A DNA stretch of 64,000 bases from Lyophyllum atratum (Eukaryota; Basidiomycota; Agaricomycetes; Agaricales; Lyophyllaceae), in the NCBI GenBank assembly GCA_014905825.1, contig JACGCN010000001.1, positions 4,608,156-4,672,155 of the forward strand, given 5' to 3'. Below, one piece after another: positions 1 to 11,583 of the stretch (the first letter of the stretch is position 1; each line of letters begins with the position of its first letter). Below the pieces are notes generated by a model, which saw only the letters and a program-made list of their open reading frames with translations, was not told the origin of the DNA and ran no database searches. The position numbers and the translations under genes are program-made.

Positions 1-2179
1 CGAGGCCGGTGGGTACGGTACTTCGTCATAAAGGGGCGGGCTTTCGTTCCGAGCATCCCATTTTGTGAGTGGGTCCGTGGTAGCCGCAACTTTATTGCCT
101 GCGGACCTTGTCAAAATGAGGTGTGAGTGATTGGCATCAGAAATGGGTTACGAAGGTAAAATAAGATCGAACAGAGACTCCGGAGACATCCAAGGGAGGT
201 TCTAAAGCGATCATGGCTTTCTCGAGTGATGCCGGCGGTAGCTTCGTTCTTAATCGTCTTCTTTAGCTTCAACAATAGCTTAGATACCTCGTACAAGTAG
301 CTGTGAACGTAAGGTGTGGGTAAGTGCGGGGTGGTTTTAGAGGCGAGGGACCAACTCACCCATGTTCTAGTACGATAAATAGAAGGAGCGCGGCAGTACC
401 CGTCGTGGTCTATGGGCTCCTGCGGGAGTGCACAGACTTCGTTTCCATCCCGGTTCCTGGATACAGGCACGGGAACATCATGTACATCGTGTGTTCTAGG
501 GCAATAGACAAGGTTTAGTGCGGCCCATGTTGCGCAGAAAAGCGCTCCGAGCTCCACGGCGGGGTGGGCGATCGCTTTCAGGGAATACTTAGTTTGAGAT
601 GCCGGATGAGTCTATCTTCGAATGGTCATGATGTAGCATCGCCGGAAATCTTGTTTTAACGAAGAGTTGATGTGTATCGGATTAGCCCAACTTGATTTCT
701 AAATGGGAATGTTATTGATAGATATTCAGGACAACGAATTGTACAGTCTCATACCACGCGCAGTGAGCATGTTCAGATGCGTGTCGCATTACCTTGGGAC
801 CATCTGTTATGACAAAGTTCTGTTGTCCTAGAAGGATAAACATCAGCGGGTACAAGGCGTTCATACGTTTGTGGGTCCATGATTGCGGAAGTTCTTCGGG
901 ATGATAAGTGTTCGGGCGCCATCGTCCAGTTCTAGATCTATTCGGGATATATCTGTCAGGCTGCTGTTTCATTGCATCAGGTCTGAATAGCAGTGAGCAA
1001 TTGGTACACGAGAGTAGATACGGGAAGCAGAAATGAAGACGATGCAAGTTCAGGCGGAATGGCTCGAATGTCTTCGACAACGACAAGACACTAGCCTCTC
1101 TGGCGAGTCGGAGCAGAGGAACGTCTGAGTCGCACACATTTATACCAGCATCAACACGTGGTTCTGTGGCCGTCATCCTCCAGCGCTGCCAGCAGTGCGG
1201 TTTGTCCATCCATTCATGCTGAGTCAACCTTAGAGGTCGAGCAAGCCCTTCTGTCAAGAAAGAGAGAGTTCCCGTTGTGATTAGCTGACTGTGCACCTCC
1301 CTCGGCAGTCGAGCCCTCGAATTACTTGTCTGTCTAACATTACATAGGAATTCGACGAGACATGGCTTGCTAAGACATAGGGGACGTCATTTATGATGCC
1401 AGAGTGAAGAGCTCAAATATAACCCACAGATAATACCAGCCTCCCCCCTCCCGGAACCCGAGCGTCCATCCCAGCTTAGGTCCTCTATCAGCGCATGCCG
1501 TCCTTGGTCGATGCCCGATGCAGTCAAGCCAGATTCTTCATTTTGGTCCAAGTTGGGGGAAGGTAGGGGACTGTAGGGTCTAAAGTCCCATACAGAGGAG
1601 GAATCCAGAATTCGTATGACTCATGAATGGGATCTTCACTTGTCGGAATATGGTGGAAAGATAGTCGTCAGTTGGACTGACCACGATGCAAACCCTATGG
1701 GAAAATGTGACAGCCCGGTGTTCCTGTCACAGAGTAGGACAATCCTTCTTGACCCACGACTTCAGGCTCTTGGTACGCTTTTTTTTGACGAATTTTCGAT
1801 GATATTTCCCGCGAGTGTTACATGTGGACATTTCTTCTAAGAGCCACTCCGAGCTTGTCCTGTGGATCTGCCGTACCTAGGTTTGCATTGAAGTTTCTGA
1901 CTCGGAACAGAGTGAGCGCCAACGAAGCGCCTGTGCATATATATCTACCTCGAGGCAAGATAAAGAGCACAGTACCACTTTCGTGCAAGTCGTGGGCAAA
2001 CCTGGACGGACCGCACATCCGACGACGTCGATGAGGTGTCATTCTGTATGTAAACTAGCCTCTACCTGCGCTGGCGATTCGTCTTGGATCTTGATAACTT
2101 ACGTTTATGCTTCACCTCCAGCAGGGTTCTCATGTTGGACAGAAACCGCAGTCAGAAGCCCTACCTACAGCCCACCACG
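1..2179. other. Stretch without a recognised gene
   Basis: There are open frames on the minus strand at 111-557 and 712-1296, but neither shows a domain, signal peptide or splice pattern I recognise, and no family resemblance emerges on either strand. The part just before 2180 presumably holds the promoter of the HeLo/MLKL-like gene that starts there. Confidence 0.4.
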
Positions 2180-3372
2180 ATGCGCAACCCAAAGACGAGG
2201 TCCAAGGATTCTCCAAAGCTCGGCACAGCGTTGGATTCATCGGAGGTCGTGCTGTCGACGCTCACGGAGGCTGCGGAATGGACGTCCTTGCCCTACTTGC
2301 AGGAAGTGGCTGGAGCGGCGCTGAGTCTCGTCAACATCGTCCAGGTATTTCGGCTCTTCCATTTGCTTTTCGAAATCTGGACCGCTTAAACTCGGACCTA
2401 GGATGTGAAAAGTAACAAGGAGGCTTTCAAACGGCTTGCGAACGACGCATGTGCACTTGTGTATATTATCCTGTCGCGATATAAGGACGAAAACTCGAAC
2501 AGCAAGGCGGCGGCTATGCCCGCCCATGTGACCCATGTAAAAGATCTGGCTAGGTCAGTTTTCTTCACCGTTCGTTAAACATCGATCTCATTACTCCTCG
2601 ATTAATTCGTTCAGAACGTTAGACGAGATATATAGATACGCTAGGTCCCAAGGGTCAAAGAATAAACTCGTCAAAATTATTCAGCACAAATCGGATGCCG
2701 GGGCGATACACGAATATCGCGAGCGATTGAGGCAATCCTTGGATGTTTTCAATGTCAGTATCTCTCTTCCTCGTCGCTTCGTAGCCTCTTTGACAACCAT
2801 AGTCATAGGTCAAGTCAAGTATCTCTATACAAGACACCCTATCATCGATTCAGGAGAAAATCACGCGCATGAACAGAGAACGTCCTGTACTTACATCACC
2901 AAAACAGCGCCCTCCACAGGCCGTTGCACATGAATCGGAACAGAACAGAGTTGCGGAGAGCGTTGTTACTAAATCGGATTCAACGAGGGGTCTACATGGC
3001 GAAGTTCGCTCGAAAGGAGTCGTACCGATGTCGACGTCAAACGTACCACACCTTCCTCAAAGTCCATCCCCCGGTCATGGCGTCGTGCCGTACGGTGTAT
3101 ACCCTTCCAGACCACAATCCATGTATCCGGGCCAACAACTGTCTCTGCCGTCTAATCTCCCAGCTATGTCTCCCTTTCATGCGAATCAACCTGGCTACTA
3201 TGCACTACAGGGAGGTTCTAAACGAAGCATTGGTGGAGACCAAAATACCTACAGCGGCAGCGTGATCAACACCAACTCGGGGAACGTGTCGACGCATATG
3301 GTCTCGAACTCCAACAACGATTCTTCGGTGAGAATAGGTAATGGTTCGTGCTCAATTTTCTACTCTTGTTGA
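2180..3372 (+). CDS. HeLo/MLKL-N-terminal-like helical-bundle protein, copy 1, with Asn-rich C-terminal motif
   Basis: I splice four exons: 2180-2344, 2402-2553, 2615-2753 and 2809-3372, giving about 339 residues with every junction in frame. Residues ~15-150 form amphipathic helices with the pattern LDSSEVVLSTL, YLQEVAGAAL, AFKRLANDACALVY, TLDEIYRYARSQGSKNK and EYRERLRQSLDVFN. In Agaricomycetes this pattern marks MLKL-NTD/HeLo-like bundles that target membranes in regulated cell death; that function is inferred from the family. A further helix (SISIQDTLSSIQEKI) follows, then a Pro/Ser/Gln-rich linker, then a C-terminal motif beginning GGDQNTYSGSVINTNSG and ending NNDSSVR. Unlike copy 2 (18967-20445), it lacks a charged coiled coil between bundle and motif. 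A GT follows the SSVRI codons, so a final intron and a different last few residues are possible. Confidence 0.75.
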
Positions 3373-4249
3373 TGTTATAACTTAATCTTCTATGCAGGGA
3401 CGAGACGACATAGATAGCGGAGACATGTACTGTTGGATGGGTTTCTTCGTGATGCGTACACCTACATGTCCTTTTGCATTCATTTTCCCTACATATACTT
3501 CGAGACAATATCGTGTACGCGCGCATTATCCCCGAATGTTAATGAGACTGACAGGGAACGGTCGTTTGTCCCGAGTTCCATGCTGCATCCGTGAGACCCC
3601 TTTCGTAAATATTTGAACACAGACTGCTTGGAATCCTCCCCGAAAAATGGATCTGATTCCGCGATTGAAAGTCGACAGCTTTCGCGATTGAAAGTCGACA
3701 GCTTTCACCATGCTCGAGTCATGCGTCTCCCCTCCATGTTTTCCCCTTTCCCCGAGCCTCGCACTTCTTTGTTCCTACGCATACCCATAATCCAACGACC
3801 CGCGGCGACGTCCACGACCCAGCACCCACACCAAGATGCTGAGCACGACACGACACCAGCTTATTCCATGCTCCTCGTTCCTCACATGTACAGGGACCAA
3901 CGGGGGTCGTTGCGCTGAAGGTACTTACCGCGCAGCCTCATGATAAACGCGCAATGGGACGCAGACTCGAAACCTTGACCGCAAGATTCGATAACATACG
4001 GAGCGTAGGCGTAATTCCCACATCGACCGATGCCGCTGACTTCCCCTGAAAACGAGAAACGTGCAAGAGTAGCCGAAGCCCATCACGCCACGTCTGCTAC
4101 CACTCCCTTCCGCCACGGACAACTCCACTCCCATCCACCCCGCTTAAAAAGCGGCCGATACCCAATTCCACCCCTCCTCTTCAGCTTTCCCGACGGTGGT
4201 CGGTTCCTCGGTTTCCACCACCGAAGTCCGTGTTCGAGCACGACCAGGG
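3373..4249. other. Intergenic stretch
   Basis: No gene is recognised. At 3660-3705 the 22-base sequence around GCGATTGAAAGTCGACAGCT occurs twice directly in tandem, a short local duplication. The rest is unremarkable 3' flank of the copy 1 gene. Confidence 0.4.
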
Positions 4250-7200
4250 CACAGGAATGACGCCGATTATTGGGGTAAGGCCCTCACGCTGAGCGTCAAC
4301 GTCTTGGAGAGTTGAGACCGTGATGATGGTATGGCCGTTCAATGTTTTGGGGCTTGAGGAGGAAAGCAGTCGGTGGGTGCGGAGGAAATGGCGAGGCTGT
4401 ATCACGTGATCTAGGACAGGAGGAGAAGATGGTACTGCCACGAGTACGAGCGGAAGGGGGAGTCGGAGAGGGGGAGGGAGTGAGGAGGTGTCTGTTACTG
4501 GGGACGTAGGCATGTGGGCTACAAGAGATGTGAACGCGTGTGCTGCCATCTCGGGTGGCAGGGGGCGATGGGTTAGTTTGGGTTTCCGCGCTCGTTCGAG
4601 GAGTGTGATATAACGGTGCCAATTGGAGTGGATCGTGAGAGAGGAGGTGGTGGTATAGAGGATGGCGCCAGGGAGGTTTGGCCCACACTCCGCTGATTGT
4701 GGTCCATCCGATTGAAACCAATGTATGGGCACCAACTCTAGTCCTGCTTCTCCTCACAAAGACTCTAGAGCCTCGGGAATCCCGTCTTGAATTCCATACA
4801 CTGTTGCCCCGAAACGCCGATGCATGACGATCGGAGTAGGAAGAGGACCGTGTAACGGTCGTGAGCGATACGGGCGCTACGCAGCCATGAGTCCATGACA
4901 CGCGGAAGAAGCGGAAGGAGATGGAAGAAGGTCTTCCAGGCTGCCGTTGTACATGTGCGGTGCTGTTGATATGCTCACTGAGATGTAGGGGGAAGGGAAG
5001 GAAACACGTACCATCGTCTTTTATCACCACCTTGCCTTATCCGTATACACCACCGAATGCTCATCCGAGGCAGCCACACCACCCCCATCGTCCTCCGCCA
5101 TGCCAAATTCGCGCCCCGTTGAACAATATATAGCGAGTACGAGAAACACGGGATGAAACAGCGACACCGAGCCTTGGAAGCCTTTCCTGGGTGGTGACGA
5201 AGTCGGGCCGGCATGGGGACGACCGAGCGCTGGGAATGGGGCGTCGGTTATCCAAGTTTTGAATCCCGTTGCTGAGCGATGAGGTAGGCGGAGGTCAGAA
5301 CGATAGTCGTGGTATGGTCACACCGAGGTCCGAGGGCGAGGATGGCAAGACGATTCTGAACGGCGATATCGCATCATGTGATCTGGTACAGGAGGACTGC
5401 AAGGTTTGGGGCGGGATTCCGATAAGCGTGAGGGGGCGGGGGAGGCGTGGGCTGATGGTATGAGGGGGATTGCAAGAATGAAACACGTGGGACGGTGTAT
5501 TCGGACTGAAGGATACCGGACGCGGGATGGGATCGAGTGGCTCCGGGGCTGCGAATGACAGCGGTACGAGCGGGGGTTTGGAAGAGCGGCCAGCGTAGCG
5601 AATCTGGCGGATGGGCAACCGCACCCCGATCGTTATCCATCTGACGAAACCCAGATACCCGAACCAACACCTGCTCTGCTGCTGCTTAGGACGACTTCCT
5701 TCCCAATGCCGACGCACGGCGTTTGTGTCAGGGGATCCCGGTTTACGCCAAGTGCTGTGGAATTGGACGACGCGGAGGGTCCAGGGTGGAAGAGGCTGAA
5801 TCGGACTTCCTCGCAACACCTGGCCGAGCTGGGATGTCGATGTTTGGTCGGACGCTAGGCGTGGTCAGAGGCTGGTCATAATGCACAGATATGTGCGTGG
5901 GGTTCTAGACAACACGAATTAGCATCGAATGACGTGCGCGTGAAGATGGAGTAGGACCGACCTTGGTAGCAGGACCGACCTGGAGCAAAATTACTCGGTC
6001 ATCGACTATCGCGTCGCATGTAGGCGTCGAGTCGGAATCGCGCAGCTTTAGTAATAATCTTGAGCTTGGTTTGGCACGGCTGATATTAGCGACATTCTGC
6101 AATGGGTACGGTCTTGGAGACGGCGGGGAAACGGATATGGTGCACGTGATGGTGGTTGAATGGGTTTTTGTTCCTTTGCCCCGCCGACGTTTGCCAAACA
6201 ACCGCCCATCATCATTCAGATGCGATCCTGAGTCCCTTCCTTGTCCCTTCCCTCGTAAGGCTTCACACTAGTCAACTAGCAAACTGAATCTTGTATTCTT
6301 GACTGATCAAGTTACCACGTCAAGTCCTGTTGATCGGTGTTCAAATTTCAAACGTTCAAGCTCTCAAGTTTCCTCAAATTATCTATAGTAAGTCGCGTTT
6401 GCTGACATATTGGTAAAGTATGTTGATCAGATCATCACTTGCCATATCGTGGACAGTCTGACATCTCCAATACCCATTTTGGTTGCCCCATCAGCCGTAT
6501 AACGGTCCAAGACGAGGGGTCTTCTACCTCAATGTAAGTCGTCCTTACCGCTATCCTCAACCCAACTCAAACTGGCGAACAAGATGTAGGAAGTTACAGA
6601 AACGAAGGTCGAACGTTGAGCACCTATTACGGATTTCCCCCAATTCTTCAAGAACGTGCTCCTCTCTATCAATGACTGATCTTCGACTCCAAGTTCCCTA
6701 CTACCTACTAGCTTTGGTTAGTCGCTCGGCCTGCTATTGTCGCATTATCCTTGGACGAGTGCCCGACACGTTCACTACGCGTCACCTCATGGTCTCCGCA
6801 ATGAGGACGCTGACGGCTGATCATTACGACAAGTGCTGTGCATTTCTCTGATGTCGAAGCATGTCGATCCTTCGTCCCATGGACTTCTCATCGAGTTGAC
6901 GATATCAGCATCGCCAACTATGTTACGGACAGGCTCACAGGCCTCCTTTCAACCGAAGACTCGACGATCGAAGAAACGAAAAAAACCGCGCGTTTGGCAG
7001 CGTCGCACATTGCTTATCAGTGGTGTCTCTTGTCCTTTCCTCATCTGATCTTTGAGCCGCCGTTCTCTATATGAAGGGATTCGTACAGCTAGTACGTCGT
7101 GTGCTAATCCGGAACTGCGCATTCATTCCACCTTCAGCATCCAACTCTGACGTGAAATTTGAATCGCCGATATGCTATTCGACACGAAAGCTTGGTACCC

Positions 7201-7490
7201 CGAATTCCCCTTTTCCATCAGCGTGCTAGCACTGGTCACTTCCACTGTATTCTACGGTACGTCCTGCAGCTGCTTCCCAACCACTTAAAAAGCGCTAACG
7301 TGGGATTACCCCCCCTCCCTAGGAATCTTATTCTTCTCATTCTTCTTCGCCAAGTACCATTACTTGTACGCACAGCATCATGATTCAAAGTGCGAGCTCC
7401 CGACTCACGAGACCGCGCAGTAAATCAGGGCGCGAAAATCTATCACCAGCAGCAAGGAACGTGTACTACATCGCGATCTGCAGTTTCCTG
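4250..7490. repeat. Left arm of an old inverted segmental duplication
   Basis: Read on the minus strand this matches 25060-28180 in patches. 6150-6200 matches 27325-27365, 6283-6320 matches 27245-27285, 5600-5800 matches 27600-27770, 4940-4990 matches 27800-27850, and 4400-4520 matches 27900-28000. On the plus strand 6950-7490 matches the 5' half of the membrane-protein gene at 23964-25402. The similarity is diverged and interrupted by indels, so the duplication is old. I recognise no intact gene in 4250-6400; its longest minus-strand frames are Pro/Ser-rich and look like decayed or non-coding sequence. Confidence 0.6.
6850..7490 (+). pseudogene. Decayed copy of the multi-pass membrane protein gene at 23964-25402
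   Basis: The frame reading YPEFPFSISVLALVTSTVFY at 7195-7258 corresponds to the first membrane segment of the gene at 23964-25402, followed by the matching intron (GTACG..TAG) and ILFFSFFFAKYHYLY. The copy cannot be translated normally. The sequence around the start codon is altered, so the ATG found in the full-length gene is missing. A one-base insertion near 7420 shifts the frame just before the part corresponding to ARNVYYIA. Similarity then stops. At the codon where the full-length gene has TAG, this copy has GAG. Confidence 0.6.
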
Positions 7491-7559
7491 GTCCATATGA
7501 TAAGTATATTGGACAACCCAAAGTCACGTTCTACGCGGTGCAAGCCCCGGCCGTCGACG

Positions 7560-8059
7560 GTGTCGGTGGTCCTTTTGGGCCGAGTTTTAGCAAGCGGGAA
7601 CACCGAATTCGCGCTAATCACCATCTCAACAGTATTCGGATTTGCCGCAGCCCTTTTCGAAGGCCTTCCCGTCATAGGGCTTGTCTGCACCATACACCTG
7701 GGGCAGACGACGCTACGGGACAGGAACATACTTAAACTTTTGTTAGTCTACAAGAGCTACACATAGACAATAAGATAACCCAATTATTTAATTTTCACGT
7801 ACGTAGAAAACTGAATAAGTTGCCATACTAACAAATAGTAGGTGCCAATGTACGTTCTTCAACTACGCGATTGTTTAAGAGACGACCGTTTATAATCAAA
7901 CTACTTGAAATGCACGTAGTAGCACCTGCCCCAGGTGATATCCAAACCGCGTCCGCGCAGCCGTGTGGGCTCATGGTTCGTAGACCCTCGTCATTCATCA
8001 CTACTGAGAAGAGACAGCACTTCAGCGCGACGGAGCGCAAGAATCGGGCGAACATGTAG
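7560..8059 (+). pseudogene. Truncated copy of the 3' end of the EI24/RRT8-like gene
   Basis: The plus-strand frame at 7625-7706 reads STVFGFAAALFEGLPVIGL, matching the C-terminal part of the gene at 32573-34023 (VFGFAAALLEGLPIIGL). At 7990-8059 the last exon (EKRQHFSATERKNRANM, stop) also matches, and so does the 3' flank to about 8110. The region between the two has lost the splice signals and frame present in the full gene. Everything upstream of this C-terminal portion is absent. It lies directly after the decayed copy at 6850-7490, so fragments of two genes are now abutted. Confidence 0.6.
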
Positions 8060-8109
8060 ACGCTAGATGTATACCAGGAACGGACTTGTATGATGTTACC
8101 CCGTGGACT

Positions 8110-8589
8110 TTGAGTGTATATGTACATCACCTTCGTTAGAACGTTTCCGGTCACTACGTTCGCTGTTCTTCGTTTCGTATCCATTCGGAGACATTTCAGC
8201 ACGCATCTGACTCTGAAAGGATACAAGAACGACAAATAGATTGATAAATTACTGTCCGATATACAGGTTTCACAAGATCAACTCGATGGAGCCCCCGGTT
8301 CCCTAAGCCCAGCCTCACCACACAACAAACAACCGAATAAGTAGGTTATAAGTAGGTGTTATAATGAACCGAATGCAAATGAAAAGATACCCTCGCTATG
8401 TACTAACTGCGACGTATATGGGTCTATCGAGCACCGGGCGGCTCCAGCTCGCGCCAGCGAGGCCGCTGACAAGGTGGAATTGAGGGGAGAACCTATAGTG
8501 ATGCCGCATAGTTTGCGCCTGAAGATTCACATGAAGAACATGTCTCGTTTCAAGAAGATAAGTACTCACAAGAATAAGTTAAGTCATTA
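8110..8589. other. Intergenic stretch
   Basis: This AT-rich spacer lies between the truncated EI24/RRT8-like copy and the stop codon of the minus-strand HeLo/MLKL-like copy 3. I see no gene or repeat in it. Confidence 0.4.
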
Positions 8590-9803
8590 TCACCGATAAT
8601 TGTACGAATCGGAGACGACGTTAGTCGTCCTGTGGTTTGAATCAGTGTTGATGACACTGTTGATGTAGCTATAGTGAGGCGCACTGCTGGGATACGAGCA
8701 GCGCGGGCACGGAACTACGGAAAGGGTGCATGGTGAAGGATGGTAACCCGTCGTAGAACAATGAGCGTCCCCTGATTGACTAGCAGAGCCAGAGTGAAGA
8801 GTAGAAGACGGGTGAGAATCAGATGAAAACGGATTTCTCCGACGGAAGTGATTGGACTGGGGCATCCGCAGCACCTCTGGAACGTGTGTTTCTCGGTGGG
8901 CACTTCGATTGGTCTCGGCAGCCCGAACCCATTCCGTCTGGAGTCGAGTTGGCTCTGGCATCTTCTCTTCGTGATCTGCTCTCCTAGCCATAGCGTTATC
9001 AGCATCTCCATCCTGGCCCCTGTCTTCCCCTTCCCTTGCGATATCCCCAGACATCGGCGAGTGGCCCTCCGCCCCCAGAGATGCCTGTCTTCGAGCCCTG
9101 CCCAAACGAAAATCCTTCGATAGAAGCTCGAATTTATGTTGAATAACTGATACGAGTATACCTTGAATGGAAAGGGTTGGCTAGAACGATGCCGCCACTG
9201 CATCTTGAGAAGGGTCTGGAGAGATAAGGGCAGAGTACTGACATCGGACGGCCCCAAAGAATTCCTCAACCGATCGCGATACATTTGTATCGTTGCATCA
9301 TCAGACTTGCGTTGCATCACTCGCGCAACGTTGCTCCTCGATGCGTGAGTTTTAGTATAATAGTGGATCTCGCGTATGGTCCTGGGAGGGGAGAAAATTA
9401 ATGACCTACAGTGAAATACACATCCAGATTACAGACTCACTTGGCCAACGCTTCGTGATTATCGGTGTCCTTAGAGACCGCACTCGTCTTGTCCCTATAC
9501 AGAAAGATGTATACCAGCGCGCAGACATCGTTCGCTAGTTCTTGAAACATGTCCCCCTTCAAACCATCTGGCTATTAGGACCGGAGAGTTAAGCATTATA
9601 CTGATCGAACTTCGGCTTTCACATACCTGAATTTCAACCATTTCGTATAGACGCCGGGCTAATCCAGCGGCTTCCTGCATGCTCACGGTGGCATCGAGCC
9701 GTCCCGCAGTAGCATCTAGAGCCTCCAGCACAAAATGGGTCGTCCTTGAGGCAATTGCGAGCGTAGACGGCCCTTTTGACTTGCCCGTCGTCCTACATAA
9801 CAT
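8590..9803 (-). CDS. HeLo/MLKL-N-terminal-like protein, copy 3, diverged
   Basis: Starting at 9803 the frame reads through about five exons to a stop at 8590. The helix pattern of copies 1 and 2 is preserved but weaker: FVLEALDATAGRL, MQEAAGLARRLYEMVEIQ, ELANDVCALVYIFL, TIREIHYYTKTHASRSN and MYRDRLRNSLG. The helix that in copies 1 and 2 reads SIQD..SIQE is not recognisable. A charged stretch (roughly 8880-9100) and an NPF-containing linker follow as in copy 2. The C-terminal motif is eroded: it keeps YINSVINTDS and VVSDS but lacks the leading GGDQN and the NNDSSVR ending. No frame-breaking lesion is seen, so it may be expressed and diverging rather than dead. The start codon is the only ATG in frame near the first helix. 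Confidence 0.55.
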
Positions 9804-9888
9804 CGAATGAAGGGGAAGAGGGTCTTTGCAAGCTCTTCACGGCGAAGTGACCTCGACCATGTATTATAAACGGCCTGGCGCTTGATGG

Positions 9889-9908
9889 GGCAATAATTAA
9901 TTGACGCC
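9889..9908 (-). promoter_or_regulatory. 20-bp element shared upstream of copies 2 and 3
   Basis: The sequence GGCAATAATTAATTGACGCC lies about 86 bp upstream of the copy 3 start. The same 20-mer with one mismatch is at 20609-20628, about 164 bp upstream of copy 2, in the same orientation relative to the gene. Flanking sequence is not obviously conserved. It could be a retained regulatory site or a remnant of the duplication. Confidence 0.35.
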
Positions 9909-11000
9909 GTAATATTAGTAAATCAACGAAAGCACGCCTCTAGCCAGCTAGCACGTTTGCAGGTGCAGCAAACCTACCCCGAGGAGAAATGTTCCCCATA
10001 TCGATGGTAAAATGACGAGTTTGTGAGTAATTCCACTGTTTCAAGCCAAGCCCTCTTACGTTAGAAGCCGTCCAGCTGGAAGCAACTAAGCATCTGTAAC
10101 TAAATAGAATTGAGATCGCGAGGAAAAGGGGAGAAATAAAAATAGACGTACATTAGCCATTTGATGCCAGCCCGTTCGCGAAGCCGTCATACGACGCCTC
10201 CTCCTCCATCCACGCAATTGTGGTTCCGACATATACGACACAATGACTGGGCAACAAAAGACGGGATAACCGGCCTCGAGAGGCAAATATGCAACGTGGC
10301 CTGCGCTGTACCACACCGCGATCGATCCCCTCCCCGTCTCGTATGCGCTTTTAATAATTGCAAACCAAACAACGTTAACAGCCCCTAGTTTCAGACACAA
10401 ATTACAGATTACCCTAGAACGCGTCCATTGTTAGAGCTCTTTGCGCCAGCTTCACAAGGAGAGTGGTGCTTACGGGTGGTCTCCCGAGCCTGACATCCCG
10501 ACTCGTATCCTAGCTAAGGCACGATGCGATATCGAACAGCGAGGGGTTTGCGGAATCCTCACTCAACTGGTCGAACCGTCTCGCAAAACGATTTGATCAA
10601 CGTACGCGGGTCCACTGCGAGAGCTCAGAGACGTCCTGCGCGCTGTATATCCTGATGTTGAGGCTGCATTACGGTGGTCCGGAAGACAGGCGCCGCAGTC
10701 GTAGTGTGGGAAAACGAATAGTCGGACGGAACCTACATGTCCAGTATTTACTGGATTCCGTCGTCTGCATGAAGGACGCTCGCGTGAAACATGATGCTCA
10801 GCTATGGTGAGGTTGAAATGATAGGAAATGAGGAAAACGTGGTCCATTGGCGTGACAACACGTTTTTCTTGCATGTTCAGCCAACGTTTGCCTTGCTCTG
10901 TGATGTTGCCAGTTCGAGGATAGTGTGTTGGTAAACGCCTGGCAGAAGGAAGAACCCCACGTCTGGACTTTGTTTATGTATGACCCGCTCGGAGTGGGAG
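9909..11000. other. Intergenic stretch
   Basis: Several short frames exist on both strands, but none shows a domain or consistent splicing. I see nothing supportable here. Confidence 0.35.
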
Positions 11001-11171
11001 TACGAAAAGCCTGACTGGCAGTGGGAAAGAAAACGCTTCGCGTCACGATAACACGCGTGACGTGACACGACGACGTCTCTCCTCCACCACGACCATGGCC
11101 ATCGCACCGCCAGCGACGACGAGGACCTCAACGATCCCCCGCTCAAACGTTCACGCCTTTCTTCATCCTCA
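11001..11171 (+). pseudogene. Pseudo-fragment of the MAU2 promoter and first codons
   Basis: This stretch matches 13249-13430, the promoter and 5' coding end of MAU2, at clearly more than 80% by eye. It includes the GAAAGAAAACG and CACGCGTGACGTGACAC blocks. The frame corresponding to MAU2 residues ~7-30 reads SDDEDLNDPPLKRSRLSSSS, but the only ATG at the homologous place (11095) is in another frame. No further MAU2 sequence follows; similarity stops about 30 codons in. Confidence 0.65.
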
Positions 11172-11583
11172 CCATCTCGACTTAGGGCATCAAACGCAGG
11201 GTTGACACAGAGCACATGACAAGACGAGACGAAGTTAACCTTCTATGACAATACCATGTACCGGGGGAGGCGGTAAGATCGCGGACGGAAGATGAGCAGG
11301 TGCGATGTCACATTCCGCAGTCATGTGGCCGGGGCGGAATGATATAGCCTGATGTGGGGAGAAATAATGGAGACCGACGGATTTCCGAGGATGCCTACGA
11401 TCGAGCTACGAATTCTCCGGCAGCCACCCTATGATCCCGCACTCGACAGTAAGCAACCGTGATTCTCCCATGGCCCCGACATCCTCGTTCATCATTCCCC
11501 GCCATTTCTCCAGCAGCCTCCGTTGCAAGTTTAAAGGCGTATGATAGACGACGAAATTCTCCTCAGCATCGGCATCGCCCACA
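11172..11583. other. Upstream region of the GH62 gene
   Basis: This presumed promoter of the GH62 gene contains no other gene. I do not recognise a specific regulator site. Confidence 0.3.

Noticed and set aside
712..1296. A 194-residue minus-strand frame as a gene
   Set aside because: No recognisable domain, no supporting intron pattern and no paralogue in the window; it could be chance.
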